A DNA stretch of 16,140 nt from CAYMEV01 sp964431655 [NCBI: uncultured bacterium] (GCA_964431655.1 CAYSKJ010000064.1:1-16140); one strand, 5' to 3'; counted from the first letter of the stretch, positions 1-7,487 are shown. Notes: generated from the sequence alone by a model not told the origin. A program made the numbers and translations.

Positions 1-62
1 GCATATCCACAGAGGGCATGGTTACCGATGAGTATAAGACCAGGCTGGAATGGGTTTTTTAG
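1..62 (+). CDS. 3' end of an unidentified gene (partial)
   Basis: One reading frame (codons from position 3) runs open from the window edge to a TAG at 60-62 and encodes about 19 residues ending in TRLEWVF. Another plus frame closes earlier at a TGA. The next gene starts about 100 bp downstream on the same strand after an AT-rich gap, so this is probably the C-terminus of an upstream gene. The fragment is too short to assign a family. It could also be non-coding. Confidence 0.4.
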   Translation, partial: ISTEGMVTDEYKTRLEWVF

Positions 63-99
63 CGATTTATTATAAAACTATAAGGGTTTTACCTTTTTA

Positions 100-127
100 T
101 TGATTTTTCAAAGATTTAAATTATAAA
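100..127 (+). promoter_or_regulatory. Candidate sigma70-type promoter for the TPR-like gene
   Basis: TTGATT at 100-105 and TATAAA at 122-127 are separated by 16 bp and lie upstream of the start codon at 164. The expected transcription start (about 133-136) falls inside an imperfect dyad. The whole region is AT-rich, so chance matches are likely. Confidence 0.3.
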
Positions 128-130
128 TAT

Positions 131-150
131 CCTGGTAAGGCCTTATCAAG
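131..150. repeat. Imperfect 20-bp dyad (possible operator) before the TPR-like gene
   Basis: The core TAAGGCCTTA (136-145) is a perfect 10-bp palindrome. Extending the symmetry outward gives further matching pairs at 134/147, 133/148 and 131/150, with mismatches at 135/146 and 132/149. It lies between the candidate -10 box and the start codon and overlaps the weak AAGG ribosome-binding site (148-151). It has no loop, so it reads as a DNA dyad rather than an RNA hairpin. Regulator unknown. Confidence 0.35.
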
Positions 151-163
151 GTATTAAATAGAT

Positions 164-1138
164 ATGAAAAAGTATATCCCTGTTATTATTATTATCCTGA
201 CCGTTTTATTAAGTAAGCACTGCCTTCAGGAGGCTTTTGATCCGGGATTCTACGAAAGGCAGCAGAAGGTCGAGCTTTTCTACCTGCCTTCGGTAGAGGC
301 ATCCAGGATAATGTGCTTTGGCTTTAACAATTTATATGCTGATTATTTGTTTATCAACAGTATTGTATACTTCATGGATCACTTCAAGGGCGATAAGGAT
401 TATGAATACCTTCAGCACCAGTTTGACATCATTGTAGAACTGGACCCGTATTTCACCAAGGCATATACCTTCGGCGCTCTGGCTTTTTTCATCGCCTTCA
501 ATAATCTTGAAAAACCTGTTAGTTTTCTGCTTAAAGCCTACCGGCATATGCCGGCCAACTGGCGCTTAATACAGGAAATAGCCTTTTACTATTATCAGTT
601 CAGGGATTATAAAAATGCATCAGAGTGGTACCTTAAGGCATCAGAACTGGAGGGATTGCCTGCCTCCATGAAAAACCGGTTTCTTCAGCTGCATTATTCA
701 TCCCTTGAGCTTACCGGTGAGTTCGACAAGGCCAGATACCTCTGGTTTGATCTTTATCTGAATGCCGAGGATAATGTTACAAAAGAACTGGCTGCCAGGA
801 GACTTTTTCTGATATTCGACCTGGAAAATATAAAAAATATCAATTATGCCCTGGATATATACAAATCAATGCACGGGAGAAACCCTCAGAGCCTTGCCGA
901 GCTTCAGAGACAGGAATACAGCAATTTTCAGCTATACAATGAATTATACCCGGATAAAAAGTATATTTACTCTGCTTTGTGGGGAAACATACTCCTGGAC
1001 CAGATGTTTCTGGAGGAATACACAGAATATAATGTCCCGGCAGATTTTAAGCTTTTATACCCTTTTTATCTCTTCCCTGAAATGGACGATTTGCATAAAT
1101 ACATAGGTATATATCTGGCAGAAAGATCTGGAAAATAG
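164..1138 (+). CDS. TPR-like exported or membrane-anchored protein of unknown function
   Basis: The 324-residue product starts MKKYIPVIIIILTVLLS, a hydrophobic signal or anchor segment (about residues 4-17) that should place the rest outside the cytoplasm. Residues 85-200 are rich in aromatic and helix-forming residues with the spacing of degenerate tetratricopeptide repeats (for example around 95-125 and 140-162). Residues 40-70 (YLPSVEASRIM, then ADYLFINSIVYF) resemble the conserved N-terminal block of TPR proteins I recall from Deltaproteobacteria. A short stretch at 237-270 (GRNPQSLAEL followed by a Tyr/Pro-rich segment) resembles a motif found in such proteins and in some pseudopilins. 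The start is the first ATG, with a weak AAGG 12 nt upstream. The gene converges on the STAS gene 6 bp away. The TPR-like fold is inferred from pattern only; no partner or reaction can be named. Confidence 0.8.
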   Translation: MKKYIPVIIIILTVLLSKHCLQEAFDPGFYERQQKVELFYLPSVEASRIMCFGFNNLYADYLFINSIVYFMDHFKGDKDYEYLQHQFDIIVELDPYFTKAYTFGALAFFIAFNNLEKPVSFLLKAYRHMPANWRLIQEIAFYYYQFRDYKNASEWYLKASELEGLPASMKNRFLQLHYSSLELTGEFDKARYLWFDLYLNAEDNVTKELAARRLFLIFDLENIKNINYALDIYKSMHGRNPQSLAELQRQEYSNFQLYNELYPDKKYIYSALWGNILLDQMFLEEYTEYNVPADFKLLYPFYLFPEMDDLHKYIGIYLAERSGK

Positions 1139-1144
1139 CCTTTT

Positions 1145-1489
1145 CTATGTCTTTTTGAGGAAATCTAATGCTTCCTTCTCATCATCAAATACATCAAAGA
1201 CCGTGATAAGCTTTGTCAGTGTAAGAAGGTCCCTTGATTTCTTTGTAAGGTTTAGCAGAACAAGGCTCCCGCCGGAATTTGCCACTGTGGTGAAGCTCCT
1301 GGTCAGTTCCCCTACCCCGGCGCTGTCGATGTAGGTCGTTTTTTCAAGGTCCAGGATGATTTTTTTCTTATTCTCCTCCAGTGATTCCATAATATGATTC
1401 CTGAGTGCAACATCACCCCTGCCAAGCTCTATCTTGTTTCTGACTGATATTATCCTTATATCATCAATATCCCTGAAAGAAATGCTCAT
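1145..1489 (-). CDS. STAS-domain protein, anti-sigma-factor-antagonist type
   Basis: A single-domain protein of 114 residues, the usual size of SpoIIAA/RsbV-like antagonists. The beta strand IILDL (44-48) leads to the hallmark motif TYIDSAGVGEL (52-62). S56 is at the position phosphorylated by the partner kinase in SpoIIAA/RsbV. The C-terminus (FDVFDDEKEALDFL) is also typical of the family. In characterised systems the unphosphorylated form binds an anti-sigma kinase and frees a sigma factor, but STAS proteins also regulate other targets. The start has a good AGGAGT site 7-8 nt upstream. It lies 73 bp downstream of the PAS/receiver gene on the same strand, so the two may be co-transcribed. 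No RsbW-like kinase, PP2C phosphatase or sigma factor is in the window, so the partner is unknown. Confidence 0.9.
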   Translation of the reverse strand: MSISFRDIDDIRIISVRNKIELGRGDVALRNHIMESLEENKKKIILDLEKTTYIDSAGVGELTRSFTTVANSGGSLVLLNLTKKSRDLLTLTKLITVFDVFDDEKEALDFLKKT

Positions 1490-1521
1490 AAACCGACTCC
1501 TTACAATTATTAATAAATCTT

Positions 1522-1554
1522 ATAATAAACTAAAACTATTGTTATGCATGTCAA
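1522..1554 (-). promoter_or_regulatory. Possible promoter for the STAS gene
   Basis: On the minus strand the 73-bp gap before the STAS gene contains a perfect TTGACA (1549-1554). The best -10-like sequence, TATTAT (1522-1527), sits 21 bp away, longer than the usual 16-18 bp. At normal spacing only poor hexamers occur. It may allow STAS expression separate from the upstream signalling gene, but support is weak. Confidence 0.22.
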
Positions 1555-1562
1555 GAAATAAT

Positions 1563-3341
1563 TTAACCATGATTCAGAAGATCCTGCACCTTCTGCAAAA
1601 GGTCTTCAAAAGTAAACGGCTTTACAACATAAAGAGCATCCCCGCCTTTCAGCATGTTTTTAAGAATGGATTCGGTGTAGTATCCGCTGGCGAATAATAC
1701 CTTAACTTCGGGCTTCAGGGACTTGATTATCCTGAATGCCTGCTGGCCGTCCAGCTTGGGCATGATTATATCCAGTATGACCAGCTGTATGCTGTTAATA
1801 TTGCTTTTAAATTCCTGGACAGCCTCCTTGCCGTTTTTTGCCAGATATACCTTAAAACCCATCATTTCCAGCATCATTTTGCCTATATTCCTTACGGATT
1901 CCTCATCATCAGCAATAAGCACGCCGTTTACCGCCGACTCAGGTCGGGGTTCAGATGTTTCATGGATTTTGGGCTTGTTTTCCCGGGGTATATGTACTGT
2001 AATTTTCATTTCATTGCTGTGATCTGCCTGCCGTTGAACCCTGGCGCTGGCAAGTTCCATAAAGGACGCTACATAAAGGCAATAGGGGGTTTTTGTGTCC
2101 TGCATGCATATAACCATATTCTCATAACTTATTTCACCCTTCAGGCTGAACGAAACACCTGCACAGTCACTATCAGCCCCAGGAGATGAATATGCAGGGA
2201 CATCATAGATATGGATACTGCAGGTTCCCTTACTCATATTTGTGTAAATATCTTCAATGATTATGCTGAAAAAATTATCCAGCTGTTCAGTAAAAGGGGT
2301 AAACAGCTCTATATCCACGGATGATTCAAGAATAATTTTTTTATCTTCATTATCTGGAAAGAGGGCAATAATTGAAGAGATGCTATGGGTCATATTATAG
2401 GTCTTAGGTGGAAACAGAGACAACTCAGCAGAACTGGCCGATGCAATGTTCTCCTCCATTCTAATTATATTTTCATCCAGTTTTCCGATAATGCCATTCA
2501 ATGATTCAGTCTTCCCTGATTCCCGCGCTTTTGAAATATCATCCCTGATATCATTCAAAATAGCGCTGTTTCTGTTAAATGAAGCCAAAGCATAGTTTGA
2601 CATGATAAGGTACCTGGCATTATAGGCATTTAGATGCTCCCTTGATTTTTCTAAATTCCAGGGAACAAGGAAAATCATGTAATAAAGGGCCGGAAGGCTT
2701 ACATATACAGCGGTAAACTTTATATTGATACCATCCCGGTTGGTTATATTCCAGGACATTATATCGTTTTCCCCTGTCCTTTTCGTCTCCCCCATGCTGA
2801 GTTTTTTAACCATGTCATCATAGGATCCCAGATCTGCATAGCCAAAGCCGGTAAATTTTTTAAACCACTGGTTAAAATAAAGTATTCGGTGTTCCTGGGA
2901 AAAAAGGATTACACCATAGGACGATGCTTCAAATATTCTGCTGAAAAGGTCCAGGAAGGTTTCAACATTTTCAGTAATGTTTTTCTCTGAAAACATAGGG
3001 TCAATAATATCCATTGTTATTAAGTAAAACCCGTTACCTGAAACATTCAAAGGCTGTATCAGAACCTTAGCCCTTCTATTCTGTAATCCAGATGCATTAA
3101 TATTTGCGTTTAAAGGCCGGTTGAGATGCTGGCCGCTTACAAGCCTGTTATAGATTATCCTGTAATCATTCCCGGGGAAAATATCTCCCAAATTAAGGGT
3201 TTTACCGTCTTCAGCACCTTCAATTATGCCCGGAAGGGCTCTGGAGTGTGCTATAATGCTCAAAGACCGGTCAAGAAGGATAATCATGGGCCGGTCCAGG
3301 CAAAGCAGAGAATCAAAGAACTCTTTGTAGGGAATTTCCAT
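1563..3341 (-). CDS. PAS-PAS-degenerate kinase-receiver signalling protein
   Basis: 592 residues, no signal peptide or membrane span, so cytoplasmic. Two PAS-like domains occupy about 12-112 and 130-228 (the second with FEASSYGVILFSQEHRILYFNQWFK-type sequence). Residues 240-455 align with the HisKA/HATPase core of hybrid kinases, but the key residues are lost. The HDFNN phospho-acceptor box reads ASFNR (253-257). The N-box asparagines are absent, with D364 in the aligned position. The G1 box reads DTKTP (415-419), and the G2 box is missing. The C-terminal receiver (about 472-590) is intact: acidic pair D478/D479, phospho-acceptor D524, S552 and K574. It has no DNA-binding output. The best reading is a kinase-dead former hybrid kinase that senses through PAS and receives phosphate from another kinase. 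The start ATG has an in-frame TAA a few codons upstream and no Shine-Dalgarno site. It is probably co-expressed with the STAS gene. Confidence 0.9.
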   Translation of the reverse strand: MEIPYKEFFDSLLCLDRPMIILLDRSLSIIAHSRALPGIIEGAEDGKTLNLGDIFPGNDYRIIYNRLVSGQHLNRPLNANINASGLQNRRAKVLIQPLNVSGNGFYLITMDIIDPMFSEKNITENVETFLDLFSRIFEASSYGVILFSQEHRILYFNQWFKKFTGFGYADLGSYDDMVKKLSMGETKRTGENDIMSWNITNRDGINIKFTAVYVSLPALYYMIFLVPWNLEKSREHLNAYNARYLIMSNYALASFNRNSAILNDIRDDISKARESGKTESLNGIIGKLDENIIRMEENIASASSAELSLFPPKTYNMTHSISSIIALFPDNEDKKIILESSVDIELFTPFTEQLDNFFSIIIEDIYTNMSKGTCSIHIYDVPAYSSPGADSDCAGVSFSLKGEISYENMVICMQDTKTPYCLYVASFMELASARVQRQADHSNEMKITVHIPRENKPKIHETSEPRPESAVNGVLIADDEESVRNIGKMMLEMMGFKVYLAKNGKEAVQEFKSNINSIQLVILDIIMPKLDGQQAFRIIKSLKPEVKVLFASGYYTESILKNMLKGGDALYVVKPFTFEDLLQKVQDLLNHG

Positions 3342-3349
3342 GAAAAAAT

Positions 3350-3380
3350 TTTATATTAAAATGCATTATTATTCAATCAA
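3350..3380 (-). promoter_or_regulatory. Candidate promoter for the PAS/receiver gene, possibly leaderless
   Basis: TATAAA (3350-3355, minus strand) ends only 8 nt before the start codon. TTGAAT (3371-3376, spacer 15) and TTGATT (3375-3380, spacer 19) are possible -35 boxes, neither at ideal spacing. Transcription would begin at or next to the ATG, which fits the lack of any Shine-Dalgarno sequence there. The region is very AT-rich. Confidence 0.27.
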
Positions 3381-3390
3381 ATCTTTAAAA

Positions 3391-3421
3391 TTGATTAAAA
3401 TAAATAAAGTGATAGCATAAT
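3391..3421 (+). promoter_or_regulatory. Candidate promoter for fbp
   Basis: TTGATT (3391-3396) and CATAAT (3416-3421) are separated by 19 bp on the plus strand, upstream of the AGGAGG ribosome-binding site at 3442-3447. The spacing is long and the background AT-rich. Confidence 0.28.
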
Positions 3422-3454
3422 CTAATACATTAACATAAACCAGGAGGTAATACT

Positions 3455-4468
3455 ATGGACAATATATTTCAAAGGGCTGTGGGGACCACCCTTATGAAAC
3501 ATATTATGGAAGAGCAGAGGAGACATCCCCATGCTACCGGGCACTTTTCCGAGCTCCTTTCCCAGTTCGTTACAGCCTGCAAGATAATTAACAGAGAGGT
3601 CAACAAAGCAGGGCTTGTTGATATACTTGGAACAACCAACCACACAAACGTGCAGGGCGAGGTTGTCAAAAAGCTGGATGAGTTCTCCAACAGCGTGCTG
3701 ATAAATGTCCTGGATCATACGGGCTTTCTTGCAGGAATGGCCAGCGAAGAAAATGCGGACATTATCAGGATTCCCAAAAAATTCCCCAAGGGGAATTATG
3801 TTCTGGTCTTTGATCCCCTTGACGGTTCTTCCAATATTGATGTGAATGTATCCATAGGCACCATCTTCGGCGTTTTTAAGAAGATATCCACCAATGATGA
3901 TGCGACTGAGGAGGATTTTTTAAGAACAGGAAGGGAGCTTGTTGCTGCAGGCTATGTGGTTTACGGCTCCAGCACCATCATGGTTATTACAACAGGAAAC
4001 GGGGTTTTCGGTTTCACCCTGGACCCTTCGGTGGGAGAGTTTATAATGTCCCACCCGAATATCACAATACCTGAAGATGGAAACCTTTATTCGGTAAATG
4101 AAGGCAACTATAATAAATGGTCGGATGATATAAGGAAATATGTCGATTATATCAAACAGATAGACCCACCCAGCAAAAGACCGTATAAAACAAGATATAT
4201 AGGAAGCCTGGTTGCTGACTTTCACCGGAACCTGCTCACAGGAGGAATATTCCTGTATCCAAGGGACAAAAATACCGGGAAGGGCAAGCTTAGGCTTCTT
4301 TATGAAGCCGCACCACTGGCTTTTGTAGTAGAGCAGGCAGGAGGCATTGCTACCGACGGGGTCAATAATATACTGGATATAAAGCCCCAGAGCCTGCATG
4401 AGCGAGTCCCGCTGTTCATAGGCAGCAAGAACGAGGTCCTGAAGCTTATGGAGTTCTTAAAAGAATAG
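3455..4468 (+). CDS. fbp: Class I fructose-1,6-bisphosphatase
   Basis: Hydrolyses fructose 1,6-bisphosphate to fructose 6-phosphate and phosphate, the committing step of gluconeogenesis, in the cytoplasm. The length of 337 residues is normal for class I. The metal and catalytic motifs are all present: ASEEN (96-100), DPLDGSSN (120-127), YGSS (170-173), NEGNY (215-219), the substrate-binding stretch TRYIGSLVADFHRNL (246-260), YPRD (268-271) and LLYEAAP (281-287) with the ligand glutamate E284. The start is fixed by a consensus AGGAGG 7 nt before ATG. The gene stands alone: its 5' side is divergent from the PAS/receiver gene and its stop is 1 bp from the convergent M6 protease. Nothing in the sequence is truncated or unusual. 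Confidence 0.97.
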   Translation: MDNIFQRAVGTTLMKHIMEEQRRHPHATGHFSELLSQFVTACKIINREVNKAGLVDILGTTNHTNVQGEVVKKLDEFSNSVLINVLDHTGFLAGMASEENADIIRIPKKFPKGNYVLVFDPLDGSSNIDVNVSIGTIFGVFKKISTNDDATEEDFLRTGRELVAAGYVVYGSSTIMVITTGNGVFGFTLDPSVGEFIMSHPNITIPEDGNLYSVNEGNYNKWSDDIRKYVDYIKQIDPPSKRPYKTRYIGSLVADFHRNLLTGGIFLYPRDKNTGKGKLRLLYEAAPLAFVVEQAGGIATDGVNNILDIKPQSLHERVPLFIGSKNEVLKLMEFLKE

Positions 4469-4469
4469 A

Positions 4470-7400
4470 CTAAAAATAAGTACAGATATCAATTATATCA
4501 ATATCCTGCACAAGGGTTTCAATTTCGCCCGATGACGCTTTATAGAGCCTCAGGAGCCTTTCAGAAGAGCTGTAAAACAGGATATCCTCCTTATGTTGTC
4601 CGGTATAATGCCCTGTGGCTGTAATATCATAGCAGTTGACTGAAAGAGGCTTCCAGGCATCATCCTGGAAAGAATGGAAATAGGCAGTCTGGTAGAAGCA
4701 TCCAAAAAGCTCGTCCTGGGAATCCTTTTCTATATCACAGCTGAAAAGGGAATACCCCTCATCAAGCCCTGTATTGAGAAGGGGTTTCCATGATAGATCA
4801 CCTTCCAGTACATAGATTCCATAGGGATAAAACTCCCCTGCAACGGTCTGTCCCTGATTAACTGAGATACTTGCGGCACTTCCGGGACAAAGGCTTAGAA
4901 GCCTGGTAAAGGAATTATCAGTAAAATCAAACAAATAGGAGCCGTATTGTGCAAAGCCTGCAAAAAGCTCGTCATAACCGTCATTATCACTGTCAAGGGT
5001 TTCAAGGACAGCAGGGGTAACACCAAGGATCCTCTGCCATATCCCTCCTTTATCTGTGTGTTCCCAGCTGTAAAGTCCGTAACCCGGTATTGACAGTATA
5101 AGGATATCACTACCGGGCCTTTTTGCTGTCCTTAAAATATCAGCATGGATACTTATTATGGGTTTCCAGCTTATAAAGTCATAATAATATATCCCATAAC
5201 CATAAAAATATGCAATGATTTCATTTGTTCCATCCCCTGTAATATCCCCGGATAATAAAATATCTGCATAATTGCCTTCATATAAAACACTAGATACCAG
5301 ACTTTCATCAAAGTCCCATAGTTCGATCCTTGTCACGGGGGATGAAATGCTTATTACTGCCTTGTCTCTGTGAGAACCGGTGACAAATGACTGATCCCCG
5401 CCGTATACAGTACCTCCCTCACTGGATATCACAGCCCTGTAATGGTATTCGGTACCGGCCTGCAGTCCTGTCAGCGCGAAGGAATGGACGATATCATCCA
5501 GACCATCTCCGATATTAAAAGAAGGGCTTTGACTGCCGTAACCGGCATCCTCTCCCCATTCAAACCAGACATCCGCAAGGCATCCCATGGGGTTTGCAAG
5601 GGCATTCAGCAGTGCTTCCTCATTCCCTTCATCAGTTGCAGGAAGTGTGATTATTTCAGGCGCAGGGCACTGCCATGCCGTAAAGGTCATGTCTTCTCCG
5701 TACACTGTCCCGTAAGATGAGGTGATAACAGCACGGTAGTGATATTCAATATCAAGAGAAAGCCCCGTAATATCTGATTCCACAGAGATATCCGAATCTC
5801 CTGCCCCTATGGCCTGAGCGCCGGTTGTGCTCCCGTATGAACTGGATGTCCCGTACTGGAAATATACTGAAGAGTCATACCCCCTGGCATTTGCCGTAGC
5901 GCACAGCACAGCTGAATCGGCTGTGATATTCTCAGCAGAATCCGTTCGTATATTAGGGTGTCTGATGTTTACAATAAAATGCATCTTCTGGTCTCTTTCC
6001 TCTATCTTGTCTATCTCCAGCCCTGCCGGAGTTCCGTCAGAGAGAAAACTGCATGGATTTGTAGAATCATTTATCCTGGTCCTTCCTTCTTCATTATGGT
6101 AATGGGCATTAAAAATATAACCGTTATTATCTATGGTTCCATCAGGCCTGAAAATATAAACCTCATCCGGCGGTCCGTAGGAATTCCCCTCGCCGTCCTG
6201 TCCGGTATTTATCCTGTATATAAGAAGGCCTGTTCCTGGCAGGGAGCTTTCAAAGGCTCCTTCTTTTCTCCGGTGCTCAACTATAAAGTATTCATCATCG
6301 GAAGCCGGGGTGTTTATCCTGTAGGCATTATTTTCCTGTTCTGTCAGTGGATTTAAGCTGTATGACCCTGAAAAGGTTATAATGGGTATATCCTGTATCC
6401 AATGGCCATAGCGGTATTTCATATAAGCACCCATGTGCTGGGGAGGATTGGTATTCATATCCATTATATCCCATGTGCCGACACTTGTCATCCCTCCCCC
6501 GTTATAATGGTACAGATCCTTCGCCCCCAGAGAATGGAACATCTCGTGGGCAATTGTTCTTGCGCTGGTGGTATGGGATTCCATATTCAGATTGTAGGTA
6601 TAAACCCTCTTATCATTGATATAGACAAAATACAGGGCCAGACTGCCTTTATGGGGCCAGAGAAGCTCATTCCACCCGTCGGGGTTGCCTCTTACTATAA
6701 AGCATACATTATCCACATAACCGTCATCATCCCCATCGACACAAAGATCCGGGGGTATCTGGGACTTTACAGCATTTATGGCATCCTTGAGCAGGCCGGA
6801 TTCTCTCAGTCCTCTTTCCCAGTCATACCGGTAGCCGTCAGGGTTAGTGGCTGAATCATACGGGCTGTAATACCCCCTTGGCCTTGGAGACTGCCATGAG
6901 ATTACCGTATCCCCGGGGGAAACGGGGTAAAAATGGGAGACAACTGAAAGCATATTATATGAAACCTCAAGAAAATAACTGTACATGGAAACAGGGGACC
7001 CCGGGTTGAAAATATTCTCGTAAAAGGCATTCTCCCTGTCAAATTCCTCCTGGTCAGCAAACCTTATAAATATTACTATATTGTTCAAGGTTCCCTGGGA
7101 AGGGCTTTTTATTTCAGCCCTGGCATATACATCATAATTTTCTCTTTTTTTCTTATAATCTTCAGTACTTATATTCAGCCACTTCTTAATTCCCAGGGCA
7201 GAAGGGTCCGATTTTCCCGCCACATAGTGCGAAGCAGTGATTCCTTCGGCGCACTCCACTGCATAGACAAGCATTCCTGTTTCAGGATGGCGCATGACTG
7301 TATAGCCCTGGGCATCATGCAGCCAGTTATGGTATTCATCACCTGAGGCATAAAGCTCAATGTCGGTGCCGTCAGGCTGGGCAAGTTTCTGGGGAACATA

Positions 7401-7487
7401 ACGGAGAAAGGCGCCCTCTGAATTTATACAGAGCATGAATAATAATAAAAGAAATACAATTCTGTGTATAACAGCAGAAAATCTCAT
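4470..7487 (-). CDS. Secreted M6-family metalloprotease with FN3-like and propeller-like C-terminal domains
   Basis: 1005 residues. A signal peptide (1-26, with a VFLLLLFMLC core) implies export. Residues 27-125 form an N-terminal region typical of M6 (immune inhibitor A-like) proteases, including a W-x-H-D-x-x-G-Y element at 55-62. The catalytic domain spans about 130-370. It holds the zinc motif HEMFHSLGAKD (H314, E315, H318, D324), the Met-turn region WDIMDM (339-344) and an aspartate-rich loop DGDDDGYVDN (251-260), common in this family and probably calcium-binding. Residues 371-510 are all-beta. Two similar FN3-like domains follow (about 515-605 and 612-705), then six roughly 45-50-residue repeats to the C-terminus. 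The start has AGGGAG 7 nt upstream. It lies 69 bp downstream of larE on the same strand. No LPXTG or type IX sorting signal is visible. Likely substrates are extracellular proteins; specificity cannot be read. Confidence 0.94.
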   Translation of the reverse strand: MRFSAVIHRIVFLLLLFMLCINSEGAFLRYVPQKLAQPDGTDIELYASGDEYHNWLHDAQGYTVMRHPETGMLVYAVECAEGITASHYVAGKSDPSALGIKKWLNISTEDYKKKRENYDVYARAEIKSPSQGTLNNIVIFIRFADQEEFDRENAFYENIFNPGSPVSMYSYFLEVSYNMLSVVSHFYPVSPGDTVISWQSPRPRGYYSPYDSATNPDGYRYDWERGLRESGLLKDAINAVKSQIPPDLCVDGDDDGYVDNVCFIVRGNPDGWNELLWPHKGSLALYFVYINDKRVYTYNLNMESHTTSARTIAHEMFHSLGAKDLYHYNGGGMTSVGTWDIMDMNTNPPQHMGAYMKYRYGHWIQDIPIITFSGSYSLNPLTEQENNAYRINTPASDDEYFIVEHRRKEGAFESSLPGTGLLIYRINTGQDGEGNSYGPPDEVYIFRPDGTIDNNGYIFNAHYHNEEGRTRINDSTNPCSFLSDGTPAGLEIDKIEERDQKMHFIVNIRHPNIRTDSAENITADSAVLCATANARGYDSSVYFQYGTSSSYGSTTGAQAIGAGDSDISVESDITGLSLDIEYHYRAVITSSYGTVYGEDMTFTAWQCPAPEIITLPATDEGNEEALLNALANPMGCLADVWFEWGEDAGYGSQSPSFNIGDGLDDIVHSFALTGLQAGTEYHYRAVISSEGGTVYGGDQSFVTGSHRDKAVISISSPVTRIELWDFDESLVSSVLYEGNYADILLSGDITGDGTNEIIAYFYGYGIYYYDFISWKPIISIHADILRTAKRPGSDILILSIPGYGLYSWEHTDKGGIWQRILGVTPAVLETLDSDNDGYDELFAGFAQYGSYLFDFTDNSFTRLLSLCPGSAASISVNQGQTVAGEFYPYGIYVLEGDLSWKPLLNTGLDEGYSLFSCDIEKDSQDELFGCFYQTAYFHSFQDDAWKPLSVNCYDITATGHYTGQHKEDILFYSSSERLLRLYKASSGEIETLVQDIDIIDICTYF
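4488..5273 (-). repeat. Six-unit protein repeat region (probable beta-propeller) in the M6 protease
   Basis: Residues 739-1000 contain about six related units. The pattern is aDIL..gD..gDg..El.a.F.gYGiY.yd..sWkpLl. Recurring landmarks are GYGIYYYD, GYGLYSW, QYGSYLFD and PYGIYVLE, with WKP at three unit ends (SWKP, SWKP, AWKP). Aspartate-rich turns such as GDITGDG and LDSDNDG recall FG-GAP/VCBS calcium-binding propeller loops. Units differ clearly at sequence level, so this is an old domain repeat, not a DNA tandem repeat. Confidence 0.65.
5373..5945 (-). repeat. Two tandem FN3-like domains in the M6 protease
   Basis: Residues 515-605 and 612-705 are homologous to each other. Both contain an early ALLxA-type strand, a V-[YW]-F-[EQ]-[YW]-G segment followed by GYGS or SYGS, and end with EYHYRAVI then GTVYG and D. 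The pattern is that of the FN3-like modules common in exported bacterial proteins. They probably act as spacer or binding modules between the catalytic domain and the propeller. Confidence 0.75.

Noticed and set aside
82-97. AAGG/CCTT stem followed by a T run, possible terminator of the upstream gene
   Set aside because: The stem has only four base pairs and a loop of about six, too weak for an intrinsic terminator in such AT-rich DNA.
3422-3718. Open frames antisense to fbp and to other large genes (for example 5958-6356 plus strand inside the M6 gene, 3920-4399 minus strand)
   Set aside because: They lie wholly inside confidently identified genes, lack recognisable domains and have compositions expected of shadow frames.
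4454-4465. TTCTTAAAAGAA inverted repeat at the end of fbp
   Set aside because: It is AT-only apart from one pair, has a 2-nt loop and no T tract, and lies inside the coding sequence. It is not a credible terminator.
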